This document shows, piece after piece, positions 23,801 to 37,600 of a stretch of 64,000 nt of DNA (positions are counted from its first letter, which is position 1; the number at the start of each line of letters is the position of its first letter). The DNA comes from Anarhynchus alexandrinus (lineage: Eukaryota > Chordata > Aves > Charadriiformes > Charadriidae), in contig VUYV01000400.1 of the NCBI GenBank assembly GCA_008711295.1, forward strand, positions 1 to 64,000, given 5' to 3'. The position numbers were made by a program, and so were the translations under genes. The notes under the pieces are model-generated. The model was not told where the DNA came from. It did no database searches and was given only the letters and a program-made list of their open reading frames with translations.

Positions 23801-26800
23801 AGAGACTGAATTTTGTGAGAGAATAATGTGCTTCTTCTTACTTTTGATTACATTTGTTGGAAGTTTATCTTTCCATTTTCCATTCCTAGAATTTTATGTG
23901 GGTCTCCCCAGCTACTGGTAACACTAATAAACCTCCCAGAGCACACAGCAGGCTTTTCTTCATCACAGCTGGTAGCAGGGTTTCGTTTGTTTTCCTTCTT
24001 TATTTAGCCCTGGAGCCAGGTTGTACTTTTGCTATTGTGATCTAAGGAACAAGCTACTGAACATGTCCTTCTTTCCTCTTCATCTGCTCAGGGGAATGGG
24101 AATCCAAGATGACGCTCTGATTTTTTTTTTTGTTCTCTGCTTTCATACCTTTTGGGAGGTCTGTGTGCCACATCCTTCCTTTCTGGTTGCACGTCCCTGT
24201 ATGATCCACCTTTCTGTGGCACCAGGCATGCCACACACAGCCACACACAGGCATTACACAGGGAGGGCCCAAACAATGCAGCATTTGTGTCTAAATCCTT
24301 CTTCCACTTCTGCTACTCACCACTGCTAAGCCTTACCCAGGAGGGGACATCTCTGACAGCCAGGTTTTTAAGAGGCACATGGGCACCTATTAATAAAAAC
24401 AGGCACCTTGCAGAGTTTTCTCAGGGAGGCATTAAGAAGTACTTCACTGCCTGATTCCTGTGGATTTTATTGCAATCTAAGTAATAAGAGTCACTTCTGA
24501 AAATGCCATTTGGTGCCCTTCTGTATCCTTATGAGCCTCTAATGCCTTTAAACATTTGGCCATTGAGTTTCCAGACGTGACCTGCTGGGTAATCACGCTG
24601 TAGTACACCTCCCGATTAGGAGGCAGTTTACTCTAATGGTGGCGTGCAGTTTTCTGAACTAGACACTGCCAACTCTCGTCCCATTTACTTAGGCCACTAA
24701 ACAGCCAAATATGACTTCTGCACACTCCCACTCCAATCTGGCATCCTCTGCGTACCACTTACCGCTGTCGATGTTTTCAGCTCAACAGCAACAGCTCTTC
24801 TCTTTCTTCCAAGGGACAATCCAGCCCCAGCTGTCAGCCAGCAGGGAAAAGCGGCTGCACGAAGGCACACTGAAGACCCCCTCTGGATACCTCTGTGCTA
24901 ATTCCTGCTTCTTTGTGCCCATTAGTAGCACAGCAACGTCACCCGTACTGCAGCTCATGCTGTGCTGCTTGTTTTTAACGCCAGCCACCCTGGTGTAGTA
25001 GGTGTTTATGTACCCATGGGCTGGACAGTAATATAAAAGGACTTTTTGCTTTTTGTCTGTAAATGCAGCAGCCTCCTTATGACCACTGAAATGCAACTCC
25101 CCTCTCTCCCCTCAACGCTTAAGCTAATGACTTATAGAAACTCATAACTTGTGCCTTGAGGCCTCCTTAAAAGTTGTCTGTTTCTTCCTCCCAGTCTCCA
25201 TGTTGGCTGTTACAAGGAGACTTTACGCAAGGGCCAAGAATGAAGAAAGCTCTGCACAAAGGTTCTGGGGGCTTGGCTAAACTTGATCTAGTCCTAATGG
25301 CAGCGTGGTCCTCTGGAGCAAAACAGCAGTGGAGCACCAGGTCTCTGCTCTCAGTCCCCACACAGCATTTCCAACACCATTTTTAGATGTTTAAGTTAAG
25401 TTACAGCACCAGACACCGTTCAGGTGTCATGCAAAAGGAAGAGAGCCAAAGCTAGCTGACAAAAATTAACCTTCCAGATGACTGTCCAGCCTGAGGGTCA
25501 GCGTTCCCTGGTGAGATCAAACAGTCTGACTTCCTCAGAAGTCACCGTAATGCGTCTAAGCTCAGACGGATCTCATTCCTCCTCCAACTGATAAGTATTA
25601 TTTGCAAGAGAACTACAGGAGCATCAAAACAAATTGCACTTTAATGTATACGTAATGATATATTTCTATTACAGTTTATAGCATATACTCCTGGGTAAAT
25701 AATACACTGCTGAGATGTTGCTGCCTCTTGTGTCAGCTCTGACATATATTTAAAAGCAACCAGCCTAGCAAAACGTTACTGACAAGCCCACAGAGACCAG
25801 GAAATTAAAGGTAATAACCATTCATCTGGGATGGAACTTCATCTCAAATTCGTTCCCTTTCTCTCTTCCCATCCACACCTCAATGAAAGCATAAGAATTA
25901 GTAGTCTGGACTTCCAGCATAAACTATCTTTTTCTCTCCCTTGTAGATTTACTTTAGATTTTCCACATTTGTGGTTTAATCAGAAAAGACACGGTGCCTG
26001 TAGGGATTAGTGAAGTGCCTTGCAAAAGCATGGGACTCAGTTTTGGAGGGGAATAGAAGTCATGAAGACAGTGATAAAACTAGGAACAGAGTACAATGAT
26101 ATTGCAGGTTGCAGCAGCCTTCACAGAAAAATAATTGCTGCTGCTATCAGACGAATGTCCTTATCATCTAGAAAATCACCAACCAGAAATCTCTATTTTG
26201 ACTTCAAAGCAAATCCAGCACTGTCTCACCACAGGGCACTTATCACATTCATTAATTCACAGGAAAATTTCTTTTAATGTCCTGAATGCATATTTACAGC
26301 TTACTTTAAATTTCTCTTTAATATTACTTTAAAATAAGAGAAAAACACTCAAACATTCAACTCACATAGGTTGACATACTGTCCTCTGGAAATATCACAA
26401 AAAACAGGCTAATGGTCTTTAAGATTCCTGTGACTCGTTTCTCTAATTCGCTGACTCCATAAAACAATGACTGTGGCAATCACTCCAGGCCTTAATGTTC
26501 CTAGAAATAATGTATTAGCACTTAATGCATGGTAGTGCCACCAAGTATTGATGCAAAGTGTTACACGCAAGATCAAGTAGCCTCATCAAATGCTAATTAC
26601 CAAAGTGGGAGCTGAAACGGACTTAGCAATTCTAGAGTAAGACTTTTTCTTCCATAATGGTATGTGTGTAAAAAACAAACAAATGTGCACGATAACAGCT
26701 GCAGCTGCATAAATAGCTGCATAAATACCCAGTTCCTTCCTGCGAAAACTGGAGCTAAATTTATATGATTTAGCATTTAGTGAGGGGTTCTTACAACCTG

Positions 26801-27474
26801 TAAGGATCTGCGGCTGTGGATGAAGGTGAGGCAGAATATTATGCCAGCCTGTTCTAGCACCACGTCGACCCTGCTTATTTTTTGGCTCATGGTAGGCCAA
26901 AAACTCTGTACCATATCTTCTGTGAATAGCTCATGGAGCTACACAGAGAGCTGGAGAAGTCATGTAAACATATTTTCTGAGCTTCCATTTCCCCTATCCT
27001 GCAGTCTAGGGATGGCTGCAAGTTGGCGAAAAAAAAAAAACCCAAATATTTTTTGTCATCGTCTTCGAAATGTTCATCTGACATTACCATCCATAAAAGC
27101 ACTGATTATTCTGGTTGCAGCTTCTCAGTTCCCCCAAATGAGGACTAATTAAGCATCATGTGGATAAGCATCATGAGAATTATATTTTATTCAGCCTTGT
27201 TTTCTCTCAAACTAACCCTTTCAGCACTGAGCACCAGTGTCTACTCTGAGGTTTTAAATGGTTTTATAGTAAATAGTTTCTCGCAATTCTGGGATCAAAG
27301 AACATGAAAAATCAAATGCAGAGAGACAGGAAAGCTTAAAGTGAAAGCTTGACCTCTAAAAGATGTTAATTTAATCCCATGTTGATAATTATCCTTTTGA
27401 TAACTGCACAACAAACTCATTGGGGTCCTGCGCAATGCCTCCTGTAGGAAGACCCCTCCAGGGAGACAGTAGTG

Positions 27475-27513
27475 GTAAACAAATAAACAAAAAATCCAAA
27501 CAAACAAAAACGG
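27475..27513. repeat. AAAC-rich simple tract
   Basis: The sequence AACAAATAAACAAAAAATCC followed by AAACAAACAAAAACG is a degenerate (AAAC)n run. No flanking transposon was recognised. Confidence 0.6.
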
Positions 27514-30500
27514 GAAAATACACACTGTAGTCATTTCTGTTCAAAAGTCACGCATGTACACATAGCACATGCTGGGTGGACAGGATTTTGTGGTATAGTG
27601 TAAATACCTAGAGAGTGCCTCGCTTGCTCTTGAGGCTTCCGAATCAGTAGTTGACTGGCAGGTAGCGTAAAGCCTCAGGATTAGCCCTATGCAAAAATGA
27701 TTTCAGTGGCAAAATGTTTTTGGGTTACTACCCTGAGGAGCATCTGGAAAAAAATATTTTGTTTTTGTTTTACAGGCAACGGGATTTCACGCACAGTTGA
27801 ATAACCTTTCTAAAACACAACCTTCCCTTCCTAGATACTGTAAAAAAATTAGATTTTGTGCTCTTGAAAAATCTTTCAAAATGTATTTGTGATGAGGCAA
27901 ATTATAGGATAAAGAGAAGATGCTGTCTCTAAACTAGTAGTTTCTGAAAGGTGATTTTGCTTTGACATGGATTCTTGGTAGCTTATGTAATCAGTCAATA
28001 GATTGAGTCAGCTCATGTGTCTCATTTGCTGCAATTTTGACAGATAATGTAATATGTCCCAATATGCGCAGAGTATATTCAAAGACCTAATGGTAGCCAA
28101 AAAAAAAGCAGCTTACATGCCTGCCCAAAACTCTCTGCCCCCCCAAAAAAATTAACTCTTTCCCACCTATAAAACCCCCAACAAGAGTTCTTTATAAAGT
28201 TATTTAAAATAGAGATGCAGCAAATACACAATGTTTGGAACCAGCTGTAAACAATTCAGAATAGAACTGGGAATGTACAAAGACCATGGAGTAGTTTAGG
28301 TTAGACTTCAGCAAAGTCTCCTATGCTGTTTTCATGATGTATTTTGATCTAAATGACGGAAACACAGGTTGGACTCATATTACTTCTCTTTTGCCATTTT
28401 GACTGGTGTAGACTCCTGAGATAGCTGCCCTTGGTTTCAGCTGTCTCACTCTCATTAATGGATGTTTCATTCACAGCCAGCAGCAGAGCAGGTTGCATAG
28501 AATTTGGACTGCAGGCCAAAGCTAAAAAATACCTGAATTTCTCTTCTTTTCTCAGAGCCTGTTGTGCACTTGAAAATTCAAGGTTCATATTTAGTCTCTG
28601 GATTTTATGTATAATCTGTATGCTTCTCATGGCCAGCACATTTAGGTTATCAGCCAAGGCTCAACCAGACTTCTGCTATTACATTTTCTCAGCTAAAATT
28701 CGGCACTTCTAAATAACTGATAAGGAGTCACGCTTCCAAATGATTTATATAGCGAGACACTTCAAGGAACATTTTTCATTTCAAATACTGTCACTGTTTG
28801 GGACTGGGAGCATGCAAGACATTGTTCTCAGCTTTTCCTGAACATGTGGCCTCTGGTTAGGAGCCTGTACTAACACTTGCAGACACGAATGGACTTCTTG
28901 TGCATGGTGATGAGGAGTTCAAAACACACATAGAAGTTCCTTCAGCGGGGAGGATCCTTTTTTCCTCACTCAGCTGTTACCCTGGTCTGCACAAAGCCAT
29001 ACTTCATTATTCATGAGATGCATTTTCTGTCAAAAACCAGGGGATTTGGAGCAGTACTGACCTATGACCTTTCCAAATAGCAGGGAAGAATAATTCATAA
29101 GGGATGAAAATGGAAGCAAGACGAGCCATCTGAGGTCTAGGCACGATTACTGTCCAGGAGGACTTTCCCCGCTCCCCAGGGAGTCTCAGTTACGAACTGC
29201 TCCTCTGCACCCGTACCCTAATTCAGCTTCAGCTCCATCACAGGCCTGCAGCACTACTTACACCTTCAATAAAAATCCATTTTGCCAGCACGATAGGACA
29301 TTCTACATGATGGACAGACACTATTACCTTTTAGATGGAGGTCTTATGCTTAACGAGTGATATTCAGCATGCAACAAAAAGCACACAAGAAGTAAATTTG
29401 GCTGCAAGCGAAATGAAGATCCCAGAATTGCCTCTTTGAAAATAAATGCTTTGTATCCTGGCTATTGTGGTCTTCCAGTCACTATTTTATTCAGCTGAGG
29501 TGTCTTGAAGTTGATTCTTCTACCTTTGAGCATCCCTAGGTTTGCAGTCAGTTAAGATATTTTTTAGAACATCACTCGTTTCAGAATACATCTTGGCTTT
29601 TGGGAAACAGCTGAGTTGGTTCTGATTAAAGCACAATGAACATGCTACGGAAGGCTTCTAGTCTTCAATTATTAAATTAATGATATGCAGAAGTACTTTC
29701 AAAACATGTGATTTCATACTCTGGTCTGCATGTCAGTGCTCAATATGCACAAATCTGTGCCCTCCTGGAGAAGCAGGAGACTTATAATAGTCTAACAACT
29801 CATAAAAACAAAAAACATGTCAGCTCGGCATGAAAGTCTGGTTTCAATTCACAAAAATTGCCAAAAGACACAGGAATACAGTGCCATGCATGAAATCACT
29901 TCTAAGGGGTGGAATATATTCCACATTTACTGAAACACCTATAATTTGCACCTAAATTTTAAGTTCCTCCAGTAAGAAGCTCTCAATGTCTCTGTTTCTT
30001 CTCATGTCAGCAGAGAGAAAGCAGGTGCCCCAGCTGTAGGTGCCTCAGGTCTACAAGGGAAATGGATGCTTGTTTTAAGAAGACTGTTTCGTGGGGCACC
30101 AGCCAGTTGCCTGCGGTAGGGGATTGGATGCCATTCAGGAACTCCTGTAATTGAATTCTGCTTGTTCAAAGGACCGTCTATGGGAAAACCGTGTTGAACT
30201 TTTTAAAAACGTAGAACCCCCCTGCAAGCTAAATTCCAATCCTGATATGTACCAGAGAAGCTCATACCGACTAAACTGAACAAAATTCCTTTATTTCCTT
30301 TTATGAGGAGATCTGTTAAATAAACAACGATAAAGTGCCTGGAAAATTCAAGGACATGGTATAAAGACACAATAAACCAAACTGAGATTCTAATGTTGAA
30401 AAGAGAGGCATAAATTTGCTAGATAGCCAGCACTGAGACTGTAAATTTGTTGTTTCCCCTATAAGAGAGACGCTTTGGCTGAATTTGCTGCTGCAAACTA

Positions 30501-32489
30501 GCAGGGGCCTGAGATGCTTACAGAGAGAACCACTCAAGTTCTGTGACGATGACTTGCAGGGCAGAGAGGTTTCTCTTCAAGCAAGGAAAGAAAAGGTGAG
30601 ACATCTTCCTGCAGCAGAGCTCACCGGTACGTTTGGCAGCTCCACACACAGCCTTCCTACCAACCTGCCCATGCTCTCAGCAATGCCCCTGAGTGCTTCC
30701 GAAGCAGCAGTAGAGTCAGTTTGCAGGTTGTCAAGATGTTGAACCCTGAACAAGACGTACAGGACATTTACCTTAAAAATGCCAAACACATTTTAAAACA
30801 AAATGATCCAAAGACAAGATTCTCACTGCCCTGAACACCATGATGTAAGAGCTCAGGGGCCCTTTGTTTATGCTCCTCTGACTGGCGCTCAGCCATGTGA
30901 ATAGAAGAAAAATGCTGAACTGATTTTCTGTCTGAGGCTGCAGCATCATTGATTGTTTCAGAGCCGTGTCAGTTCTTAGCAGATGGCAAAGAAGGAACTG
31001 AATTTCTGACATTTTAAACTAAAGTGGAACCCCTATTATTATGGGATTAATAGATACATAAATATAGCTGCACAATTTTAACGTACATTTTGTAAGAGGC
31101 AAATTCTGGACTCTTTGTAGACCTAACTAAGAAATCTGAAAGCAGGTGAATTCATGTTGGTAGTTCTTGTGATTTTATTGCTACTCTTACAACAGTGAGG
31201 CATTTTTCTGAAGGCTGCTCCTACAGCAAAGAGAATATAGTGAGAACGTCAGCTCCACCTTTTCCCCCCGACAGATCCACATTCCTAGCAAAGTTTGCAA
31301 AAGGAAATATTTACATCCCTCAAACCAGAAAGCAAATAGTAAGGCCCCCAAAAGCAGAGACGTGTATTCATACATGAAAATGCCACACTTGGCGTGACTG
31401 GGTCCTTGGGGCTGCAATAATGCTTTTTGACGGAGATCTCTTTTCACTAAGATTGATCCAAACTACCAAGACTTTTTTTCCCCTCCCTGGATTGTGGCCA
31501 AGACAGTTTTGGCTGGCAGTGATGGAGGCATGTGCTCAGCTGCCTTGTCTGCAAACCTGCTCTATGCCCTGAGGCAGAAGAACCACCCCCCAAACCTGTT
31601 CCCACCACAGGCACAATGGAGTGGCATAATTATACCCCAGCCCTAGCTGTGCTTCTGACCGTGACACCAGTTACATGTCTTCCCATCTGCTGCAAAGGAC
31701 CAAACCAACCTTCCTGTGGGCTGGATTTCAATAACCGTAACTTGTTACAGGCAACACAGGGCACTTCTTGTCCCCTGCCACTTGTGCCCAAATGCCACAA
31801 TGGTCTGTGAAATGAGTGGGGTTTTGCACACTGGTTCTGTTAAAATGGGGGAGGATAGTCAAAACACTTTCTGCTTCATGGTCTAATTTTTGTGGTTTAC
31901 TAGCTTAGAATGAGTCTTCACATGACTCTAGCACGGGTGTGCATGGTTTTTCCCTTGACTAGCACAAGAACTGAAAAGCCACAGTCTGTCACATCTCTCA
32001 AAAGTCCAAATGTGTCACTCTGAGTGCCAAAAACCTGGGTGTCATTTACTTGACAAGCTCGGGACCCTCACTCATGTCTAGTGCTTGTGCTGCTTCACAG
32101 ATGTCCCACTACATCTTGGCATACGCGCTGCTTTGTGCGGGGGCCGTATCCTCACCTTCACCCTCCTGCTGAGGGCTGAAAGGAGGGGGAAGACCTTACA
32201 GCACAGAGACCCTGCCTGCAAAAGGCACGTGGAAGAAAATGAGCTAAACTACAGTTGGACTGAGCTGCGTCTCTGGCTCCTACATGTGGATGGGCAGTGG
32301 AGGGAGGTGAGCAGCTGAGGCAGAAGCAAAGGATGTTGCTCTGTGGTGGCAGCGACGCCTTGGCACCCCGTTTCAGCTGGCCATGTAGGTAGCAGTACAG
32401 CACAGGCATCGAGAGTGACCCCACAGTCTGGAGCACCACACCAGCCCCATAGGGGAGACTCACCAGCCCTGCAAATGGGCATAAACAGG

Positions 32490-32656
32490 CGTTCAGAGAG
32501 GTTGTGGAGTCTCCTTCTCTGGAGATAATCAAAACCTGCCTGGACATGATCCTGTGCAACTTGTTCTAGGTGAGCCTGCTTTGCCAGGGGGGTTGGACTA
32601 GATGACCTCCAGAGGACCCTTCCAATCCCTACTATCTGTGATTCTGTGATTCTGTT
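32490..32656 (+). mobile_element. CR1 LINE, 5'-truncated 3' end
   Basis: The segment runs from CAGAGAGGTTGTGGAGTCTC through GGGGTTGGACTAGATGACCT to the tail TGTGATTCTGTGATTCTGTT, which is the well-known 3' end of avian CR1 with its short tandem tail. It is truncated at the 5' end, as most CR1 copies are. The 3' boundary is clear from the tail; the 5' boundary is approximate. Confidence 0.9.
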
Positions 32657-33535
32657 CCTACCCAAGGCAGTCCCTGCTCTCTCCCAGCTGTCTACGTGCA
32701 TACCAGTGTGGGTAGCAGCTGTAACATGGATCACTTCCCACTCCAGGCCACCGCAGGGGCAGGAATTGATCCACATTTGTCCTGGTATGGGGACACAGGT
32801 GCAAGGGGCAGGAAGGCACAGCCAGGGAGAGGGAAAGGGCAAGGGTGGCTTTTTTCAGCAAAGAAACTGGGTGGGAAGACCCAGCCATGCTTGGGTTATC
32901 TCGGTGCTAGCAAGCAGCACAGACCACAAGGAGCTGGTCTGTAGAGGGAACCCGTGGCTGAGATTATGCACACCAAGTGTGCAGAGGACTAAGCAGGAAG
33001 GCTGAGGCAGAAGACATTTGAGACTATCATTCTCCACTCTCTTCTATGCCTTCAAATGGCAAATTACCACTTGGATTCCCTTATCCACAGAAACTGCAGG
33101 CATTTGCAAGGCATTCCAGTGGATCCCTGGTGAGTTTGGCTCCTGTTTTTGATCTGCCAGACCCCCAGAAGCTCCTCTGGGGGGACCTGCAGGGATGTCG
33201 GAGAGGCTGAGCCTCTGCCCCTCCTTTGAGAGGGGAAAGGATGGGGGGCTGCGCCCTCAGCATGTCTGATGGTTTAAAACTTCCTTGGGTGTTGCTGAAC
33301 AGCAGCTACTTGCTGGGTACAGTTGTCAAAGTACAGCACATTTGCTTATCCTCCAGTGATCTTTAGGGAAATAATTACTCCAAGAATCTTTTTTATGCCT
33401 GATGAATTTCATGCCAACATTGCTACCCTGCAGGGTAGCAAATAGATTCGGGGTAACAGGATCACTGAAAATTATTCCTTTCTATGACAGAGAGTGATGT
33501 AACATAAGCTGCATTAGTTCACCCTTCAAACAAAT

Positions 33536-34015
33536 TAATAGAATCATAGAATTGTCTGGGTTGGAAGGGATCTTTAAGATCATTGAGTCCAACTATCAAC
33601 CTAGCACTGCCAAGTCCACCACTAAACCATGTCCCTAAGCACCATGTCTACACATCTTTTAAATACCTCCAGGGACGGTGATTCAACCACTTCCCTGGGC
33701 AGCCTGTTCCAATGCTTGACAACCCTTTCTGTGAAGAACTTTTTCCTAATATCCAATCCAAACCTCCCCTGGTGCAACTTGAGGCTGTTTCCTCTTGTCC
33801 TATCGCCTGTTACTTGGGAGAAGAGACCAACCCCCACCTCACTACAACCTCCTTTCAGGTAGTTGTAGAGAGCGATAAGGTTTCCCCTCAGGCTTCTTTT
33901 CTCCAGACTGAACAACCCCAGTTCCCTCAGCTGCTCCTCATAAGACTTGTGCTCTAGACCCCTCACCAGCTTCATTGCCCTTCTCTGGACATGTTCCAGC
34001 ACCTCAAGGCCTTGT
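33536..34015 (-). mobile_element. CR1 LINE fragment with the C-terminal end of the reverse-transcriptase ORF
   Basis: On the minus strand about 126 codons stay open, including [40 protein letters not shown] and [20 protein letters not shown], the standard C-terminal segment of the CR1 ORF2 reverse transcriptase. It ends in the CR1 tail, read on the plus strand as AATAGAATCATAGAATTG at about 33537. The copy is 5'-truncated, lacking the catalytic RT core and the endonuclease, so it cannot move by itself. The open frame suggests a fairly young insertion. It sits about 280 bp downstream, in transcript order, of the 369-nt SH3RF3 exon, in the same orientation as the gene. The 5' boundary near 34015 is approximate. 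Confidence 0.95.
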
Positions 34016-34294
34016 AATTGTAGGATTACTTTTTTTTTAAAATGTGTTCAATTATTGTGAATCAAATTTCACCTTATCTTCTAGCTCCTCCCGCCTGCCC
34101 ACTGATTAATGCAAGGATGGGAATGACAGATGCCAAGTACCATCACCTCGGGATGTGATGGAGGACATCACCGTGCAACTGTTTTGCACAAGGGTCAGCC
34201 GTTCTGAAAGAGGTGAGGCAATGGCAAGCCAGGCCCTCTGGGTTGTGCGCCATCCACCAAGGGCACCCAAAACCCACCTCCACCTGCTCCTTAC

Positions 34295-34663
34295 CTGGGA
34301 TGGGGCGCTGGAGGAAAGGTGGGTCAGGTCCCCGATCCTGGCAGCCGCCCGTGGGTCGCTGGAGCTGATGAGGACAGGGGCACTGATCTCCATGGAGTGC
34401 CGGTTGCTGGCGGCCTGGGAGGACTTGTGCGTCATGCTGAGGGCAGTGAAGGAGTGGCGCTTCTTGGCGTTCTTCTTGCCCTCCGCCTGCCGCTGGGCCG
34501 CCCCGGCCGCCCCAGCACCGGCCAGCGTGGAGCACGGCGCCAGACCAGCCACTGCAGCCGCCGCCGCTGCCACCGTCTCTGTCGGCAGTGGCACATCACA
34601 GCCAGAGGCAGCAGCCGAGCACGTCTTGTCCATCTCGATGAGCTGCTTGGCAGATTCGTTGAG
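34295..34663 (-). CDS. SH3RF3: SH3RF3 exon: linker between SH3-2 and SH3-3 (Rac-binding/Akt-site region)
   Basis: This 369-nt exon (123 codons, phase 0 at both ends) begins [13 protein letters not shown] and ends SSSAPSQ. Its acceptor follows a long pyrimidine tract, seen as the A/G-rich run at 34664-34720 on the plus strand, and its donor is CAG|GTAAGG. The second half is the conserved block [20 protein letters not shown], followed by [20 protein letters not shown]. In the paralogue SH3RF1 the matching region binds GTP-loaded Rac, and the serine of a RHSF motif is a reported Akt site; carrying those roles over to this protein is inference. The first half is Ala-rich ([14 protein letters not shown], then [10 protein letters not shown]) and GC-rich, and is the most divergent part of the exon. 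Reading on past the donor gives unrelated residues, which supports the boundary. Confidence 0.95.
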
Positions 34664-37600
34664 CTGTGGGCAGAGGAAAAGAAAAAGTTAAAAAAAGGTT
34701 AAAAAAAGGAAAGAAGGGGGAATGGCAATGGCCTGTCACAGCTTGATGATGGCACCTGCTGGACCTGCCTGGGCTTTTATCCCTGAAGGTCCTTTCCTGG
34801 TGGCCTACTCCAGCCCCAGCAAGAGGATGCTGCTGAGCACTGAATCATGGTGGCTGCCCCCCTGGGGTGGAGGGGGGTCTGGGGCACCCTACATGCCCTC
34901 ACGCCTGCAGTGCTCACTACAGGGGCGTTCCACCCTGGCAAAGGGGGTGCTTGGGACAGGTCCCAAACCCAGCCTGATTTTATCATCTGTCCGTTACCTC
35001 TCAGTCAGCCAGGCAGGTCCCCAGGAGGCACACTAGCACAATTTGTTTCCCAAAACCTGCTCCAAACCTTCCACGACACAAAACAGTGTTACTGTCCAGC
35101 TCCAGGGAGATGCCCAATTTAGTTAATTTTCTGAAGCTGGGTGGGTTATTTCCATCCACTTCTTAATGCCATGGAAATCAAAAGAGAGGCAGAATAAGCA
35201 TCCAGGAGTTGGGCTAGAACCAGGCATGGTGCACATCAAGCTACGACATTTAAAAAATGTTGTTCCCCAAAAGAGCTTGTTCCAAGCTGCAGAGGCAGAG
35301 TCGGGGGAAGGAGGCAGGAGCCTCTCCATCAGTGCCTCGCTATTCTCAGGCTCATTGTAGGCCTGTGCTTGACATTTGCCACACAGGGTTTTGATCCAGC
35401 TTCCAAGTCCTTCCAATTTCACCTCCCTGCCTCCCACCCGGCACAGGTTATCCAAATGCAAATGCAAACTGAAGGCATTTTTTCCAGCTGTATCACTTCA
35501 ACCAAGGAGGAGCATAATGGCCCCTGGAAGATTTGCTCAGGGTCCAACTTGAAAAATTGGTCTCACCAGTCCTCCCGAAGGCTTTAAAACTTGGTCTACA
35601 GCCCAAGTCCAGCAGAGCACCTGGACATTCAGACCGGTTTTCAGCCCCCTGTTCCTCATTCAATCCACACTCACAGATAACTTCATGCCTATAAATGCCA
35701 AAGGCATGCTGGGTGGGACAACCTTGTCGTTGAAGCCTCTTACCTCCTAGCCATACAGGGAAGCTACGCCTTACATAGCTGGAGAGTTTTTAGGCACATA
35801 GGGGTGCTACAGTCACTGATGATACATGAAGTGCACTCTGAAGTCAGCAGTGCTTTCTGCGCAGCATTCATTGCCAATAGATCTTCCCTCGAGGGGTGCT
35901 AACAGCTGAGGGAAAATGCCACAATTTGCCAACAGACCTTTATATTAAACTAGGATGCACCGCAATATGTTTGCATTTAATGAATAAAAACAACATATGA
36001 AAAAGGGAGCCACGGCTAACGCTTACGGGCTTTTGCATACACTGCTATTCTGAGACCCACATAAACCAGAGGTGCATGTAATACTATTCTGGACCAAAAC
36101 CAGGCTATTTTTGTTTCTATAACCACTGTATGAATTAGAGCAGCATCCAAGAAACTCAGTTGAGGACAAGGTCTTCTCAGGCTCTAAATAAAAAAAAAAA
36201 ATAGATGCTGCTCCACGCCAAGGCAATTTAGAAACCGAATGCAAGTGAAAATAAAAGGGTAAAAGAGAGGGATGGGAAAGATAACTATAGAATTGTGCAG
36301 TTAAACAAATGTGTAATTGAGTAGTTTTTATGACTCCCAACCACTGTCACCATGCTGTAAGTGTAAATAAGAAATAGATATTGCCAACCTTATGCCAGTC
36401 CTCCTAAGTTTGAAAGCACTTCTGAGCACTTCCACAAGGACCCATTCTGAGTAACAGGCAATAAGCCCACTAACACCTAGAAAGTAAACATCAACTTGCA
36501 GGATCCTTCATTCTGTGACAGCTTCCACCAAGTCAACCAAGAGCCTCCAATTAAAGATGCTCCACGACTGTCAGAGCTGCTGGGAGTCCTGCAACCATTC
36601 AATTAGCAGGCCATTTTCCCAGCTGCACTCTCCAACTTGAGACCATGCTTACAGCCAGCGTAGTGCACTGCACCTGCCAATTTTTGCCAATAACAGCTGA
36701 TCCCATTTCAGATTCTTCAAGAATGTCCATTATTTCCCACTTCATCATGCTTTAAATTGGTACAACCTAATATTTGCCAGCAGGCTTCAAGTTGCAAGGA
36801 AACCAGATGGTTCCCCTCCCTTAAGTAGGTGTTACAGCTCCGCTTACCCAATTGATGGAGATAGTCTAGCCGAATTATTTGAAATATTAAGGAGAAAAGG
36901 AGAAAGACATCAAATATGCATGATTCTTTTCTACAGCAGAGGGTGAAGAAATACTTTGCTAGTCAAAAGAAAGCAGGATAAGAATATATTTTAACTCTTT
37001 GGTATAAGAAAATATAGAGTTAAAAAAAAAGTATTTAGAACTTCCTGATTTTACAACAATGCTCCATATGAACAATGAAGTGCTCCAGCTCTTAATATCA
37101 AAACTCTGATTCCTCTTGTAAGAATTAGATTATAAATCCCAATGGCTAGAATCCAATTTAACACTGAAGCTGTTCTTTTTAAAACAACAAAATCAATTAC
37201 TTTTTTGTTCAAAGCAAAACTTAGTTAAAAAGGTCAATAAGAGATTTAGCATCTAAACACCGAGTGATAAAAAATAGCCCTGTGTTGATATAAACAAAGT
37301 CATTCTCGATATCAGTAGAAGATTAAAGGCAAAAAGAAAACCCCTCCCCCAAACAGTCAAGCTAACGAACTTTTTGGGAATGTCAGAGTCTTCCTGAAAT
37401 ACTGGGAAAAAATTATTTTGGTCTGCCAAGATAAAAAATGCTTTATAGCTTTACCACTTTATTTTTGTAGAGAACTGTTTTTAAACAGTTTTGCCCATGG
37501 ATGCTGGAAAGTCCTTCCCAAATATGCTACGAATACCAGAGAAAAGGTTCTGCTTACTACTTTGTAAAAGCAAACGGTGCTGTCTCTTCACAAAGAACTT

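Larger units (their letters stand above)
20895..34294 (-). other. SH3RF3 intron, 13.4 kb
   Basis: This intron lies between the 369-nt and 101-nt exons. It holds two CR1 fragments close to its 5' end (32490-32656 and 33536-34015), an AAAC-rich tract (about 27475-27513) and homopolymer runs (T at 24122, A at 27030). I see no supported gene. The long frames in 32158-32842 run antisense through a CR1 fragment and are not credible. Confidence 0.82.

Noticed and set aside
32249..32842. 197-codon open frame, minus strand
   Set aside because: It runs antisense through the CR1 fragment at 32490-32656 and has no recognisable domain.
34106..34294. Open frame continuing past the 369-nt exon
   Set aside because: Residues after SAPSQ do not match the protein, and the CAG|GTAAGG donor with the in-frame join to the 20894 exon explains the boundary.
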